In this document: positions 6,088-14,406 of the stretch, piece by piece | Layout: the number at the start of each line of letters is the position of its first letter | How positions within the stretch are numbered: the stretch's first letter is position 1 | Assembly (NCBI GenBank): GCA_043101635.1 | Contig: JBICIE010000051.1 | Location: 1 to 15,924 of the forward strand | Reading direction: 5' to 3' | Origin: CAYMJK01 sp043101635 | Lineage (GTDB): Bacteria; Planctomycetota; Phycisphaerae; Phycisphaerales; UBA1924 | DNA: 15,924 nucleotides | Notes under the pieces: model-generated | Seen by the model: the letters and a program-made list of their open reading frames with translations, nothing else | Databases searched by the model: none | Told to the model about the DNA's origin: nothing | Made by a program: the position numbers and the translations under genes

Positions 6088-8128
6088 CGCGCCGACACGC
6101 CTGACCTGGCACAAAGTCGCCGGACCCGATGATCTGCCGGAGGGCCGCGTGCGCACCGTCAGCGTGCAGCTTGGCTCGACAGTCAAACAGATCTGCCTGA
6201 CGCGCCACAACGGCAGGTACGGGGCGCTTGACAACGCCTGCCCGCATCAGGGCGGACCGCTGGGCGAAGGCTCGATCGAGAACGGCTGCCTCCGCTGCCC
6301 ATGGCACGGCTGGGACTTCGATCCCATCACCGGAAAGCCGCCGGGCGGATACGACGATGGCGTGGCGACCTATCCGGTCGAGGCGCGCGACGATGGCGTG
6401 TACATCGGGCTCCGGGCCGAGCCCGAGCATCAGCGCACCGTCACCGACATCATGGCCGAGACCATGGTCGCCTGGGGCGTCACGCACATCTTCGGCATGG
6501 TCGGGCACTCCAATCTCGGACTGGCCGACGCCATCCGCCGGCGCACCGAGGCGGGCGAGATGGAGTACATCGGCATCCGCCACGAGGGCGCCGCGGCGTT
6601 CGCCGCCAGCGCCTTTGGCAAGTTGACCGGACTGCCCGCCGCCTGCCTTGCCATCGCCGGGCCCGGCGCCACCAACCTGCTGACGGGCTGCTGGGACGCC
6701 AGGGTCGACCGGGCGCCCCTGCTGGCGCTCACCGGTCAGGTCAATCAGCAGGTGTTCGGGCCGGGCGCGTTTCAGGAGTTGCCGCTGAAGGAGGCGTTCA
6801 GCGCGGTGGCCGGGTTCAGCCACCTCTGCCTTTCGGGCTCGAACCACGCGGAATTGACCAACCTCGCCCTGAAGCACGCCATCGTCGAGCGCGAGGTGTC
6901 CCACATCATCTTCCCCGATGATGTGCAGACCCAGCCGGCGAAGGAAGGCGCGGCGCCGGGCAGCGCCGACGGGCGCCTGGGCGCGATCGAGATCACGCCC
7001 CCGGCCCGGGCAATCGAGCAGGCCGTTGCGATGCTGCGAAGCGCCGAGCGGCCGGTGATCATCGTCGGGCACGGGGCCCGCTTCGAGATGGACGCCATCT
7101 GCGCCCTGGCCCAGGAACTGAAGTGCCCGGTGCTGACCACGTTCAAGGGCAAGGGGCTCATCGCCGATCATCCACGACACCCGCTCGGCTGCGGCGTGCT
7201 CGGGCGCTCCGGCACGCCGATCGCCTCATGGTTCATGAACGAGAGCGATGTGCTGCTGGTCTTCGGCGCCAGCTTCAGCAACCACACCGGCATCACGCCG
7301 AAGAAGCCGACCATCCAGGTCGACTTCGACCGCATGCAACTGGGCAAGTTCCACGCCGTCGAAGTCCCGGTGTGGGGCGAACTCGGCCTGACGGCGAACC
7401 TCCTTCGCAACGCGCTGAGGGGAACGCACAACTCCCGTGATCACACCGCGGAGGTCGCCGAGCGCTGGGCCATCTGGCGCCAGGAGAAGGCAAGCCGGCT
7501 GCGTGACACATCAGACAAGGGGCTCAGTTCCATCGCGGTCTTCGACGCGATGAACCGGCTCGTGCCGGAGGACGCCATCCTCGCCGTCGATGTCGGCAAC
7601 AACACCTACAGCTTCGGCCGATACTTCGAGGCCTCCGGCGATCAGGCCGTGCTCATGAGCGGGTATCTCGGCTCGATCGGCTTCGGGTATCCCGCGGCGA
7701 TGGGGGCCTGGGCGGCGACGCGGGCGGCGGCGCTGCTGGAGGGCGCCGATCCGGCCAGCCATCGCGGACGCGTGGCGCATCGCATGGAGCGATTCCGCGA
7801 CCGGCCGGTGGTCTGCGTGACCGGCGATGGCGGCTTCGGTCAGTACGCGTGGGAAGTCAACACCGCCGTGCGTCACGGCATGAACCTCACGCACATCCTG
7901 CTCAATAACAACGAGCTCGGCAAGATCAGCAAGGAGCAGCGGGCCGGCGCCTGGGCGGTCTGGCAGACCGGCCTGACCAACCCGAACATCGCCGAGTACG
8001 TGTCATCCTGCGGCGGGCTCGGGATCCGCGTGACCGACCCGGGCAAACTCGATGACGCCATCGAGCGGGCCCTCGCCTATCCCGGCCCGGCAACCGTCGA
8101 AGTCATGACCGATCCGGAACTCGTCTGA
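6080..8128 (+). CDS. Rieske domain fused to a ThDP-dependent enzyme (pyruvate oxidase / acetolactate synthase type)
   Basis: The 682-aa product joins two parts. Residues 8-112 are a Rieske domain with Cys54-x-His56 and Cys73-x2-His76 (CPHQGGPLGE, CPWHGWDF). From about 118 it is a full three-domain ThDP enzyme. The pyrimidine domain has IRHEGAAAFAA with the catalytic Glu169 and IAGPGATNLLTG. The central domain is about 315-455 (VIIVGHGARFE, DVLLVFGASFSNHTG). The pyrophosphate domain has the Mg/ThDP motif GDGGFG (582-587) through LNNNELG (608-614). Its closest look is to pyruvate oxidases (PoxB) and acetolactate synthase, which decarboxylate 2-oxoacids. The Rieske part may take electrons from the reaction or act as a regulatory or ferredoxin-like module. 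The ATG at 6080 has GGAGG 9 nt upstream and overlaps the preceding gene. Whether the central domain binds FAD cannot be told by eye, and the substrate is unknown. Confidence 0.9.
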   Translation: MSDAPTRLTWHKVAGPDDLPEGRVRTVSVQLGSTVKQICLTRHNGRYGALDNACPHQGGPLGEGSIENGCLRCPWHGWDFDPITGKPPGGYDDGVATYPVEARDDGVYIGLRAEPEHQRTVTDIMAETMVAWGVTHIFGMVGHSNLGLADAIRRRTEAGEMEYIGIRHEGAAAFAASAFGKLTGLPAACLAIAGPGATNLLTGCWDARVDRAPLLALTGQVNQQVFGPGAFQELPLKEAFSAVAGFSHLCLSGSNHAELTNLALKHAIVEREVSHIIFPDDVQTQPAKEGAAPGSADGRLGAIEITPPARAIEQAVAMLRSAERPVIIVGHGARFEMDAICALAQELKCPVLTTFKGKGLIADHPRHPLGCGVLGRSGTPIASWFMNESDVLLVFGASFSNHTGITPKKPTIQVDFDRMQLGKFHAVEVPVWGELGLTANLLRNALRGTHNSRDHTAEVAERWAIWRQEKASRLRDTSDKGLSSIAVFDAMNRLVPEDAILAVDVGNNTYSFGRYFEASGDQAVLMSGYLGSIGFGYPAAMGAWAATRAAALLEGADPASHRGRVAHRMERFRDRPVVCVTGDGGFGQYAWEVNTAVRHGMNLTHILLNNNELGKISKEQRAGAWAVWQTGLTNPNIAEYVSSCGGLGIRVTDPGKLDDAIERALAYPGPATVEVMTDPELV

Positions 8129-8141
8129 GCCCAATGCTCAG
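8125..8141. other. Stem formed by the two convergent stop codons
   Basis: CTGAGC-CCAAT-GCTCAG is a perfect 6-bp stem with a 5-nt loop. The TGA stop of the Rieske-ThDP gene lies in one arm and that of the toroid-repeat gene in the other, and the genes are only 9 bp apart. No T run follows on either side, so it is at best a weak bidirectional terminator. Confidence 0.45.
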
Positions 8142-9331
8142 TCGCCGGCGCCGCGCGCGTGCTGCAGCGCGATCAACGCGTACGACGTGATCAGCACGGG
8201 ATTGTCCTCCATCCACCGATCATCGACCGACTTGAATGACCCGTCGGCGTTCTGCAGCGTCGCAAGCTTGTCGATCAGATCGTTCGCCCAGTCGCGCTCC
8301 TGCTCGCCATCAGCAGTGGTCACCGTGATCGTCTCGTCGCCCCACGCGTCCATGGCCCGCCCGAACACGAGGTAGTAGTAGTACAGCCCCTCGTTGCCCA
8401 TGGCGGGGTTCTCTTCCAGCGTGTAGTTGTTCTGGATCCACTCCCGCGCCAGACGCACCCGCGCATCATCCCGCGGCAACTGGGCGTAGGCGTAGCTCTT
8501 GAACCCGGCGTAGGTCATGCTGCCGTAGGCCCGCAGGCGGCTCACGTTGGTCCCGTCCGGCGCCAGTTCCTCGATCATGCCGGCCTTGCTCTCGCCTTCG
8601 CCCGCCTGATCTTCCTCCGGGCCGGTCGCGTAGATGAACCCGCCCTGCGTCGAGCCCGCGGCATACGGCATGTCATTGACCTGCTCGTGCATCTGCGTGC
8701 GCTGCAGGAAGACGAGCGCCCGCTGGATGGCCGGATCCTCCGGCCCGGCGCCGGCGTCATGCAGCGCCTGGAGCATGAAGTTCAGGTTGCTGTTGTCCGG
8801 CCGGCCGTGGCTGCCATAGCCGACGCCGCCGTAGAAGGGATGGCTCTTGTCAACGCGCCTGGTTTCGCCCGCTGCGGGCCCCTCCGTCAGCGCCGCCTCG
8901 CCGTACTGCAGCGTGCGCAGGAAGTCGGTCGCCGGGCCGATCGCAGCGCGGGCCTGCGCCGTGTCTGCGCGCGCAAGCATGGACACCGCAATCGATGTGT
9001 TGTAGCTGGCGAGGATGCGGTCGTAGATCCCGCCATCTGCCTGCTGATAGCCGAGCACGTAGTCGATGCCCCTGGCAATCGCCGGGTCGGTCGCGTCCAG
9101 CCCCGGCTGCATCAGCATGCCCGTCAGCGCCAGTGAGTCGACCGCCGGCAGGTTCGGCCCGCCCGGATTGAACGCCCACGCGCCAGTGCCCGCATCCTGC
9201 TGGGAGCGGAGGTAGTCAATGGCCTTCTGCGCCATCTCCGCGGCCTTCTGGCGGTGGGCCTCGTCGATGGCGCGGGCGGGGCCAGCGAGCGCAATGGTCG
9301 CGGCTACGGTGCAGAGCAATGTTCGAAGCAT
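8138..9331 (-). CDS. Secreted prenyltransferase/squalene-cyclase-like repeat protein
   Basis: This 397-aa protein has a clear signal peptide (MLRTLLCTVAATIALAGPARA, cut before IDEAH). It then has several alpha/alpha-toroid repeats of the prenyltransferase/squalene-oxidase-repeat type, for example AIDYLRSQQDAGTGAW, YVLGYQQADGGIYD, ALVFLQRTQ and LATLQNADGSF. Each combines a helix with a Gln/Gly-Asp-Gly turn. The DxDD acid motif of squalene-hopene cyclases is not visible, so it is probably not a terpene cyclase. Exported proteins of this type are common near BatA/DUF58 operons in planctomycetes, with unknown role. The start at 9331 is fixed by AGGAGG 6 nt upstream; an ATG ten codons earlier has no such site. 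It follows the amidotransferase-like VWA gene by 76 nt, probably in the same operon, since I see no terminator between. Confidence 0.85.
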   Translation of the reverse strand: MLRTLLCTVAATIALAGPARAIDEAHRQKAAEMAQKAIDYLRSQQDAGTGAWAFNPGGPNLPAVDSLALTGMLMQPGLDATDPAIARGIDYVLGYQQADGGIYDRILASYNTSIAVSMLARADTAQARAAIGPATDFLRTLQYGEAALTEGPAAGETRRVDKSHPFYGGVGYGSHGRPDNSNLNFMLQALHDAGAGPEDPAIQRALVFLQRTQMHEQVNDMPYAAGSTQGGFIYATGPEEDQAGEGESKAGMIEELAPDGTNVSRLRAYGSMTYAGFKSYAYAQLPRDDARVRLAREWIQNNYTLEENPAMGNEGLYYYYLVFGRAMDAWGDETITVTTADGEQERDWANDLIDKLATLQNADGSFKSVDDRWMEDNPVLITSYALIALQHARGAGD

Positions 9332-9337
9332 GCAGAT

Positions 9338-9343
9338 CCTCCT
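9338..9343 (-). promoter_or_regulatory. Strong ribosome-binding site of the toroid-repeat gene
   Basis: On the minus strand a perfect AGGAGG lies 6 nt before the ATG at 9331. It decides the start in favour of MLRTLLC, which then forms a clean signal peptide, over the in-frame ATG at 9361. Confidence 0.8.
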
Positions 9344-9407
9344 GACAGCCTCCGCAGACATGGTACACGAACGGCTCGCCGTCCGACCCCCCGATGCATG
9401 AAGATGT

Positions 9408-11777
9408 TCACACCAGCCGCAGCAGGCGCCGCCCGACCCACTCGGCCGTCAGCAGCATCAGCAGCAGCGCAAGCACGGCCGGCTTGTCCCAAAGCGTCTC
9501 GACATCCGGCGCCCCGCTGATGATCACATCGCGGCTGGGCAAGAGCGGCGGAAGCTCGCCAAGCTCGGCGGCCGTAAAGGCGCGACCGCCGGTGGCCTCG
9601 GCCAGCGATGTCAGCAGCGCGTGGTCGGCCTCCGGCCGGCGCAGCTCATCATCGGGCAGGCGCACCTCGATGCGCTGGCGCAGGTCCATCATCGCCAGGG
9701 CCGGCTCGTCGATGACGATCTCCCACTCGCCCGGCTCGGTCGGGACCCAGCTCGCGGCGTATTCCTGCGACACCCCGCGCAGCGCCCCGGCGTCCTCCGG
9801 CGCCAGCGCCACCGACTCGCCCCCGGCCGTCTCGCCGAAGCGCCGGATGCGCGCGCTGATCGAACCCAGTCGCAGGTCCACCAGGCTCTGCTCATGCAGG
9901 CGCACGCTGATGCGTACCGGCTGGTCGGTCACTGCCCGGCGCGGGCGCACTTCCAGCATGGCCGGATGGGCCGAGCGGGCCAGCCGCTGGCGTCCCTGCA
10001 GGCGCACCAGCGGCAGCCAGAACTTCTCCGGCAGCGCCTCGCCGCGGGCGTAGCGCCACCGCCAGATTTCGTCGGTCGCGATATAGAAGATGCGCCCGGC
10101 GCCGTACTGCATGGAGATGACGATCGGATCCCCCGTCAGCGTCTCCGGCGAGAGCGAGCCGCCCTCCGAGATCGGCGTCGCCAGCGCCAGCGCCTCGGCC
10201 GCGGGCTTGAGCTGATCGCTGTCGATGCGCTGGGCCCAGCGCAGCGCGCTCCACCCGGTGGCCGGATCGCTCAGTTCCGCTGGCCAGCCGCCATCGGCGC
10301 CGAGTTGCAGCAGCCCGCTGCGCTCGGCCAGCGGCGTGGGGCGCATCGTCACCGGCTCGCGGTACGGCTCCGGCGGGCCGCCCTCCATGGTGAACGGCAG
10401 CAGGTCCTCCATCGGCGTGCCGCGCCAGCTCTGCGGCGTGGCGCCGGGGCCGGCGATCCAGACCAGCCCGGCGCCGCGGCTGGCGATGTGCTCGCGAAGC
10501 TGGGCAAGCTGCTCGGTGCTGAACAGGTCGGCCCGCAGATCGCCGAGGATCACGACATCGAACGGCTCCCAGCCCTCGCTGGTCCGCGGCGGGGCGCCGA
10601 TGGTGGTGTCGCCCTCCTCGATGTAGCGCCGTGCCGGGGCGAGCATCAGGCTGCTGGTGTCGATGAGCGCTTCGCGGTCCAGCAGCCACGTCACGTAGCG
10701 CCGCTCCCAGCGCGGATAGCCGTCGAAGTACACGACCCGCAGCGGCCGGTCGAGCGCGTCGACCAGCGCCTCGCCGGTGTTGTTGTCCGCGATGAGATCC
10801 GGCTGGTCGGGCTCGACGACGACCTGCCAGCGCCGGGCCCCGGGCTCATCGGGCGTGGTCACCAGCGTGATCCGCGCCACGCCACCTTCGTCCCAGTCCT
10901 CGGCGGTGAGCTCTTCGGTGGTCAGCGTCAGCCCGGTGGCGGTATCGACCAGGCGCACCAGCCCGGTGATGCGCCCTTCGCCGATGCGCTCCAGTTCGAC
11001 GGTGACCGGCACGATGTCGCCGGCAAACGCCTGCGCCGGCGCTGTGATCTGCCCGATGGCGACATCCGCCACCGGGTCGGCGCTGCCGAGCGGCACGACG
11101 AAGACGGGCGCGTGCTCCGCCTCCAGCCGGCGCAGGGCCGCGCGGCTGGGCTCATCGAGCGACCGCCCGTCGCTGAAGATCACCACGGCCGACAGCGGCC
11201 GGGCCGCCGCGCGGCGCAGCGCCTCATCCAGCGCCGCCCCGAGGTTGGTGCGCAACCCGCGCGGCGCCCCGAGGTCGACCCCCGCAAGATCGCCATCGGC
11301 TTCGACGGTGCGCAGGTCGAAGGCCCCGGCGTCGAAGCCGAGCCACACGACCTCCTTGTCGGCCGCGAGCATGCGCCACAGCTCCCAGCGGTCGCCGATG
11401 GCGCGCTGGAGTTGGGCTTCCCGGGCCACGCGTCCCCCGTCGGGCCCGGCGACATCGGCGACGGTCATCGAGGCCGAGCGATCGACCAGCGCCAGCAGCC
11501 AGTCGCGCTCGATGCGCTCATTGGGGCGCACAAGCTGCGGCCCGCTGATGATCAGCGCCAGCAGCAGCACGGTGGCGGCGCGCAGCAGCCCGAGACCGAT
11601 GCGCCCCGCGCGACTGCCCGGCAGCCGCCGGTAGCTGACCAGCGCCAGCGTCACCGTCGCCCCCGCCAGCCCGACCCAGAGCCACGCCGGCAGCGGGCGG
11701 GCGAACTGGATGGCGACATCCCCGGCGCCGAAGGCGACATCGCGCAGGCCCAGCAGGCTGTTGAGCAGTTCGTTCAT
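9408..11777 (-). CDS. VWA / glutamine-amidotransferase-like membrane protein
   Basis: A 789-aa membrane protein of the large planctomycete type next to BatA. Two helices lie near the N-terminus (about 30-49 and 60-80). A von Willebrand A domain follows, with MIDAS motif DRSAS (Asp99, Ser101, Ser103) and VVIFSDGRS. Next come Ig-like beta segments (about 225-340), then an amidotransferase-like Rossmann region beginning RVVYFDGYPRWERR and including FDVVILGDLRAD. After a further beta domain, a last helix (about 764-783, LALLLMLLTAEWV) anchors the C-terminus. Such proteins are thought to work with MoxR-type AAA+ ATPases and DUF58 proteins in cell-envelope or chaperone-like tasks; the exact job is unknown. 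The catalytic Cys of true class I amidotransferases is not evident, so it is probably a structural or binding fold. ATG overlaps the BatA stop (ATGA). Confidence 0.88.
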   Translation of the reverse strand: MNELLNSLLGLRDVAFGAGDVAIQFARPLPAWLWVGLAGATVTLALVSYRRLPGSRAGRIGLGLLRAATVLLLALIISGPQLVRPNERIERDWLLALVDRSASMTVADVAGPDGGRVAREAQLQRAIGDRWELWRMLAADKEVVWLGFDAGAFDLRTVEADGDLAGVDLGAPRGLRTNLGAALDEALRRAAARPLSAVVIFSDGRSLDEPSRAALRRLEAEHAPVFVVPLGSADPVADVAIGQITAPAQAFAGDIVPVTVELERIGEGRITGLVRLVDTATGLTLTTEELTAEDWDEGGVARITLVTTPDEPGARRWQVVVEPDQPDLIADNNTGEALVDALDRPLRVVYFDGYPRWERRYVTWLLDREALIDTSSLMLAPARRYIEEGDTTIGAPPRTSEGWEPFDVVILGDLRADLFSTEQLAQLREHIASRGAGLVWIAGPGATPQSWRGTPMEDLLPFTMEGGPPEPYREPVTMRPTPLAERSGLLQLGADGGWPAELSDPATGWSALRWAQRIDSDQLKPAAEALALATPISEGGSLSPETLTGDPIVISMQYGAGRIFYIATDEIWRWRYARGEALPEKFWLPLVRLQGRQRLARSAHPAMLEVRPRRAVTDQPVRISVRLHEQSLVDLRLGSISARIRRFGETAGGESVALAPEDAGALRGVSQEYAASWVPTEPGEWEIVIDEPALAMMDLRQRIEVRLPDDELRRPEADHALLTSLAEATGGRAFTAAELGELPPLLPSRDVIISGAPDVETLWDKPAVLALLLMLLTAEWVGRRLLRLV

Positions 11778-14020
11778 GACGCCGGCGCCATTCTTCCCCT
11801 CAGGCGACCCAGCACGCCCGGCCCGCGCTGGGCCGAGGCGTGGCTGAACAGCCGCGCCAGCAGCATCTCGAGCACCGCCAGCGCCGCCGCGCCGATCAGC
11901 AGAGGCAGCGCGATCGAGGAGCTCTCCTCATCGGGCGACAGCACGGCCCCGGCGGCCTGGGCCCCGGGGACGCCCTCGATCTCACCCTCGTCGGCGCCGA
12001 TCCAGACCGGCTCGATGTCGCCGCCGGAAAGCCAGGCGCCGACGGCCCGGGCCGGCTGCGCCTGGACATCGGATCCCGCAGTGTCGGCGTTGATGGCCAC
12101 CAGGGCGCCGATCCGGCCGCGATCGTCGATCGCTTCCAGCAGCCCGGCACGTCGGAGCGGGACCGCCGGGCGGCCCGTCTCATCGACGGGGATGTCCGGT
12201 CCCTCCTCGCCGGCGCGCCGAAGCGAGATGGTGCGAGCCGGGACCGGTGGTCGCGCCCCGGCCGGCCACGCGCCGGCGCCCGCAGCCCGCCCGACGCCCT
12301 GTCGCACGATCTCCTGCAGCAGCGGCACGATCAGCGGGCGCGCGGGCAGATCGGTCCAGTCGGCGGCCAGCGCCACGGCCATCACGACCACCAGCCCGCG
12401 CCCCGCCTCGTCCCCGGCCCCCGGCCGGAAGCCGACCAGCAGCGGCGAACCGTCAGTCAGCGTCAGCGGCGCCTGCGGCCCGGGCTCGTCGATGGTGATC
12501 TCCAGGGCCCGGCTCACCGTGACGGGCGGCGCCAGCTCCTCGAGTTCGCCGGCCAGCAGCGTCAGCAGGCCCATGTCGTCGGCGCCGGGCTGCGTCGCCA
12601 CGCCGAGGGCGGGCTCGAGGCTGCGCCCCTCACGGGAGATCGTCAGCGGCGCCTCCATGGCGCCGAGCATCTGGTCCGCCCAGGTCGAAGCGCCCGTCGC
12701 CGGCGGGAAGATGACGACCAGGCCGCCGCCGTCGGCAAAGCTGCGCAGCCGCTGCCACGCCAACTCGCTGAGCTGGTCCGGGCGCAGCACGATGGCGCCA
12801 TCAAGCGAAGCCAGGCGGGCCGCGTCGATCGCCTCCGGGTCGATCGTCGCCAGCGCCAGGTCGCCGAAGTCCTCGTCGCCCGGCTCCAGCAGCGGCGCGC
12901 CGGGACGCAGCGCCAGGCGAACCCAGGAGGCGGGGTCGTCGGTGTCCAGCCCGCGCTCGGCGCCGAAGCGGCGGGCCGTGATCAGGCCGATGCGCAGACC
13001 CGCACGCACCGGGATCGGCCGGCGCGCGGTGTTGTCCCCGGCGATGGCGTCGGCGTCCAGTTCGGCCCGCAGCGTGAGCCAGCCCGACAGATCCTGCGGC
13101 GTGGCGGGTCGCACGATCACGCTGGAGCGGAGCTGGCCCCGATCGAAGCGGATGGTCCCTTCCGCGACGGGCCCCGATGGCCCCGCCAGGGCCCGCAGGC
13201 GCACCGAGGCCGACGCCGGCGCATCGGCGCCGGAGCGGGCGACCTCGATGCGCACCCCCGGCTGCTGGGCCGGGCCCTCGCCGGCGATCAGCGCGGCGCG
13301 CAGCGGCTCGATCCCGGTCACCGCCAGGTTGGTGACCGGCTCGGTGGCGGGCAGCGAGGCCAGGAACGTCAACTGCCCACCAAGCTGCGGCGGCGAGCGG
13401 TCGAGGTCGACCGAGCCGGCCCGCATGCCGCTGAGCAGGGCGACGACAACCTCGCCATCTTCGCCCTCGATAGCGTCGGTCAGAGCCGCCAGCGCGCCGG
13501 GCAGATCGGCGGCGGCGTCGGTCGGCGCAAGCTGGCCGACCAGTTGCCGGACAGCGCCGATGTCGCTGGAGGCGGGGGCCACGACGGCCTCCGCCGGGTT
13601 GGCGAGCGTGATCAGCCCCGCCCGCGCATCGCGTCCCGAGAGGGTGTCGAGCAGCGCGCCGGCGATGCGCTGCGAGCGCGCCAGATCGCTCTCACCGTCG
13701 CCGGTCGCCTGGCTGGTCAGGCTGTTGTCGACCAGCAGGTAGACCGTCACGCTGGCGCCGGCGCCGAGCAGCGGGGCGCTGCCCAGCAGCGGCTGGGCCA
13801 GCCCGAGCGCGATCAGCGCGACGACCGCGCAGCGCGTCAGCAGCAGCAGGAGCTGCTCCAGGCGCAGGCGCCGACGCTGCTGGCGCATCGCCTCCAGCAG
13901 GAAACGCATGGCCCCGAAGTCGATGGGCCGCCGGCGCCGGCGCATGAGCAGGTGAATCAGGATCGGGATCGCGACCGCCGCCGCGCCCGCGCCCGCCAGC
14001 ATGGGGTGCAGGAAGCTCAC
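11774..14020 (-). CDS. BatA / VWA domain membrane protein
   Basis: The 748-aa product begins MSFLHPMLAGAGAAAVAIPI, the usual BatA N-terminus: a first helix (about 7-25), a basic stretch RRRRRPIDFGAMRFL, and a second helix (about 56-78). A VWA-like domain follows with a MIDAS-like DNSLT (Asp98, Ser100, Thr102) in place of DxSxS, so metal binding may be weakened. The long middle is beta-rich, with a possible Rossmann or amidotransferase-like stretch (LDGAIVLRPDQLSELAWQRL). A C-terminal helix is at about 703-725. The GTG start at 14020 is chosen because it overlaps the upstream TGA (GTGA) and because sequence before it in frame is Arg-rich, non-domain readthrough. It is in the middle of the DUF58 operon. 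Role by family: membrane partner in MoxR/BatA-type systems. Confidence 0.87.
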   Translation of the reverse strand: MSFLHPMLAGAGAAAVAIPILIHLLMRRRRRPIDFGAMRFLLEAMRQQRRRLRLEQLLLLLTRCAVVALIALGLAQPLLGSAPLLGAGASVTVYLLVDNSLTSQATGDGESDLARSQRIAGALLDTLSGRDARAGLITLANPAEAVVAPASSDIGAVRQLVGQLAPTDAAADLPGALAALTDAIEGEDGEVVVALLSGMRAGSVDLDRSPPQLGGQLTFLASLPATEPVTNLAVTGIEPLRAALIAGEGPAQQPGVRIEVARSGADAPASASVRLRALAGPSGPVAEGTIRFDRGQLRSSVIVRPATPQDLSGWLTLRAELDADAIAGDNTARRPIPVRAGLRIGLITARRFGAERGLDTDDPASWVRLALRPGAPLLEPGDEDFGDLALATIDPEAIDAARLASLDGAIVLRPDQLSELAWQRLRSFADGGGLVVIFPPATGASTWADQMLGAMEAPLTISREGRSLEPALGVATQPGADDMGLLTLLAGELEELAPPVTVSRALEITIDEPGPQAPLTLTDGSPLLVGFRPGAGDEAGRGLVVVMAVALAADWTDLPARPLIVPLLQEIVRQGVGRAAGAGAWPAGARPPVPARTISLRRAGEEGPDIPVDETGRPAVPLRRAGLLEAIDDRGRIGALVAINADTAGSDVQAQPARAVGAWLSGGDIEPVWIGADEGEIEGVPGAQAAGAVLSPDEESSSIALPLLIGAAALAVLEMLLARLFSHASAQRGPGVLGRLRGRMAPAS

Positions 14021-14406
14021 GGAACTGCGCCCACCTCGCGGGTCCGGGCCAGCTCGAAGCGCCGCCAGTCGTCGCTCTTGATCGGGCCGTCGTAGGACTG
14101 GCAGTCGTCGGTGAACACCGCCTGATGATCGAGATCGAGCCAGAGGTAGCCGACCTCGGTGGGCTTGGTCGGCGCCGGCGGGGGCGGGCTGCTGTGCCAG
14201 TACCACCGGCCGACACCGCCCCGCAGTTCGTAGACGATGTCGGGCGGGCCGTACTTCTCGAACGTGTCCTCGGGTTTGGTGCAGCAGCCCCAGCCCAGGC
14301 AGACCAGCGCAGCAGCGCTGACGCCCAGTGCGCACGGTCGCGCCCGCGCGAGCGACGCGGCCAGCCATCTCCGTGCCGGGATCCGGTTCATTGCGCCGCG
14401 TGTCAT
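14017..14406 (-). CDS. Small lipoprotein-like or secreted protein of the DUF58 operon
   Basis: This 129-aa protein has a basic N-terminus, a hydrophobic segment at about 25-40 (LGVSAAALVCLGWG), and a Cys pair at 41-42, which looks like a lipoprotein signal although GWGC is not a standard lipobox. The mature part has an acidic/aromatic beginning (PEDTFEKYGPPDIVYELRG), a Pro run (73-77) and an Asp/Tyr-rich C-terminus. No family recognised. Both ends are coupled: its ATG overlaps the DUF58 stop (ATGA) and its stop overlaps the BatA start (GTGA), strong support for a real gene. An internal ATG five codons on is an alternative start. It is likely an envelope component of the same system. Confidence 0.8.
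   Translation of the reverse strand: MTRGAMNRIPARRWLAASLARARPCALGVSAAALVCLGWGCCTKPEDTFEKYGPPDIVYELRGGVGRWYWHSSPPPPAPTKPTEVGYLWLDLDHQAVFTDDCQSYDGPIKSDDWRRFELARTREVGAVP

Noticed and set aside
9621..13742. Plus-strand open frame of about 1370 codons
   Set aside because: It lies antisense to the two VWA genes, whose protein motifs are clear. Its translation is low-complexity Arg/Gly/Ala/Ser-rich and without domains, as expected for an antisense frame in GC-rich coding DNA.
11840..14095. Plus-strand open frame of about 750 codons
   Set aside because: Antisense to the BatA/VWA gene, rich in Arg/Gln/Gly, with no recognisable motif and no ribosome-binding site; a GC-driven shadow.
14021..14368. N-terminal extension of the BatA protein
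   Set aside because: The extra 116 residues are Arg-rich readthrough overlapping the coupled lipoprotein-like gene in another frame. The BatA domain starts at the GTG at 14020, which overlaps that gene's stop.
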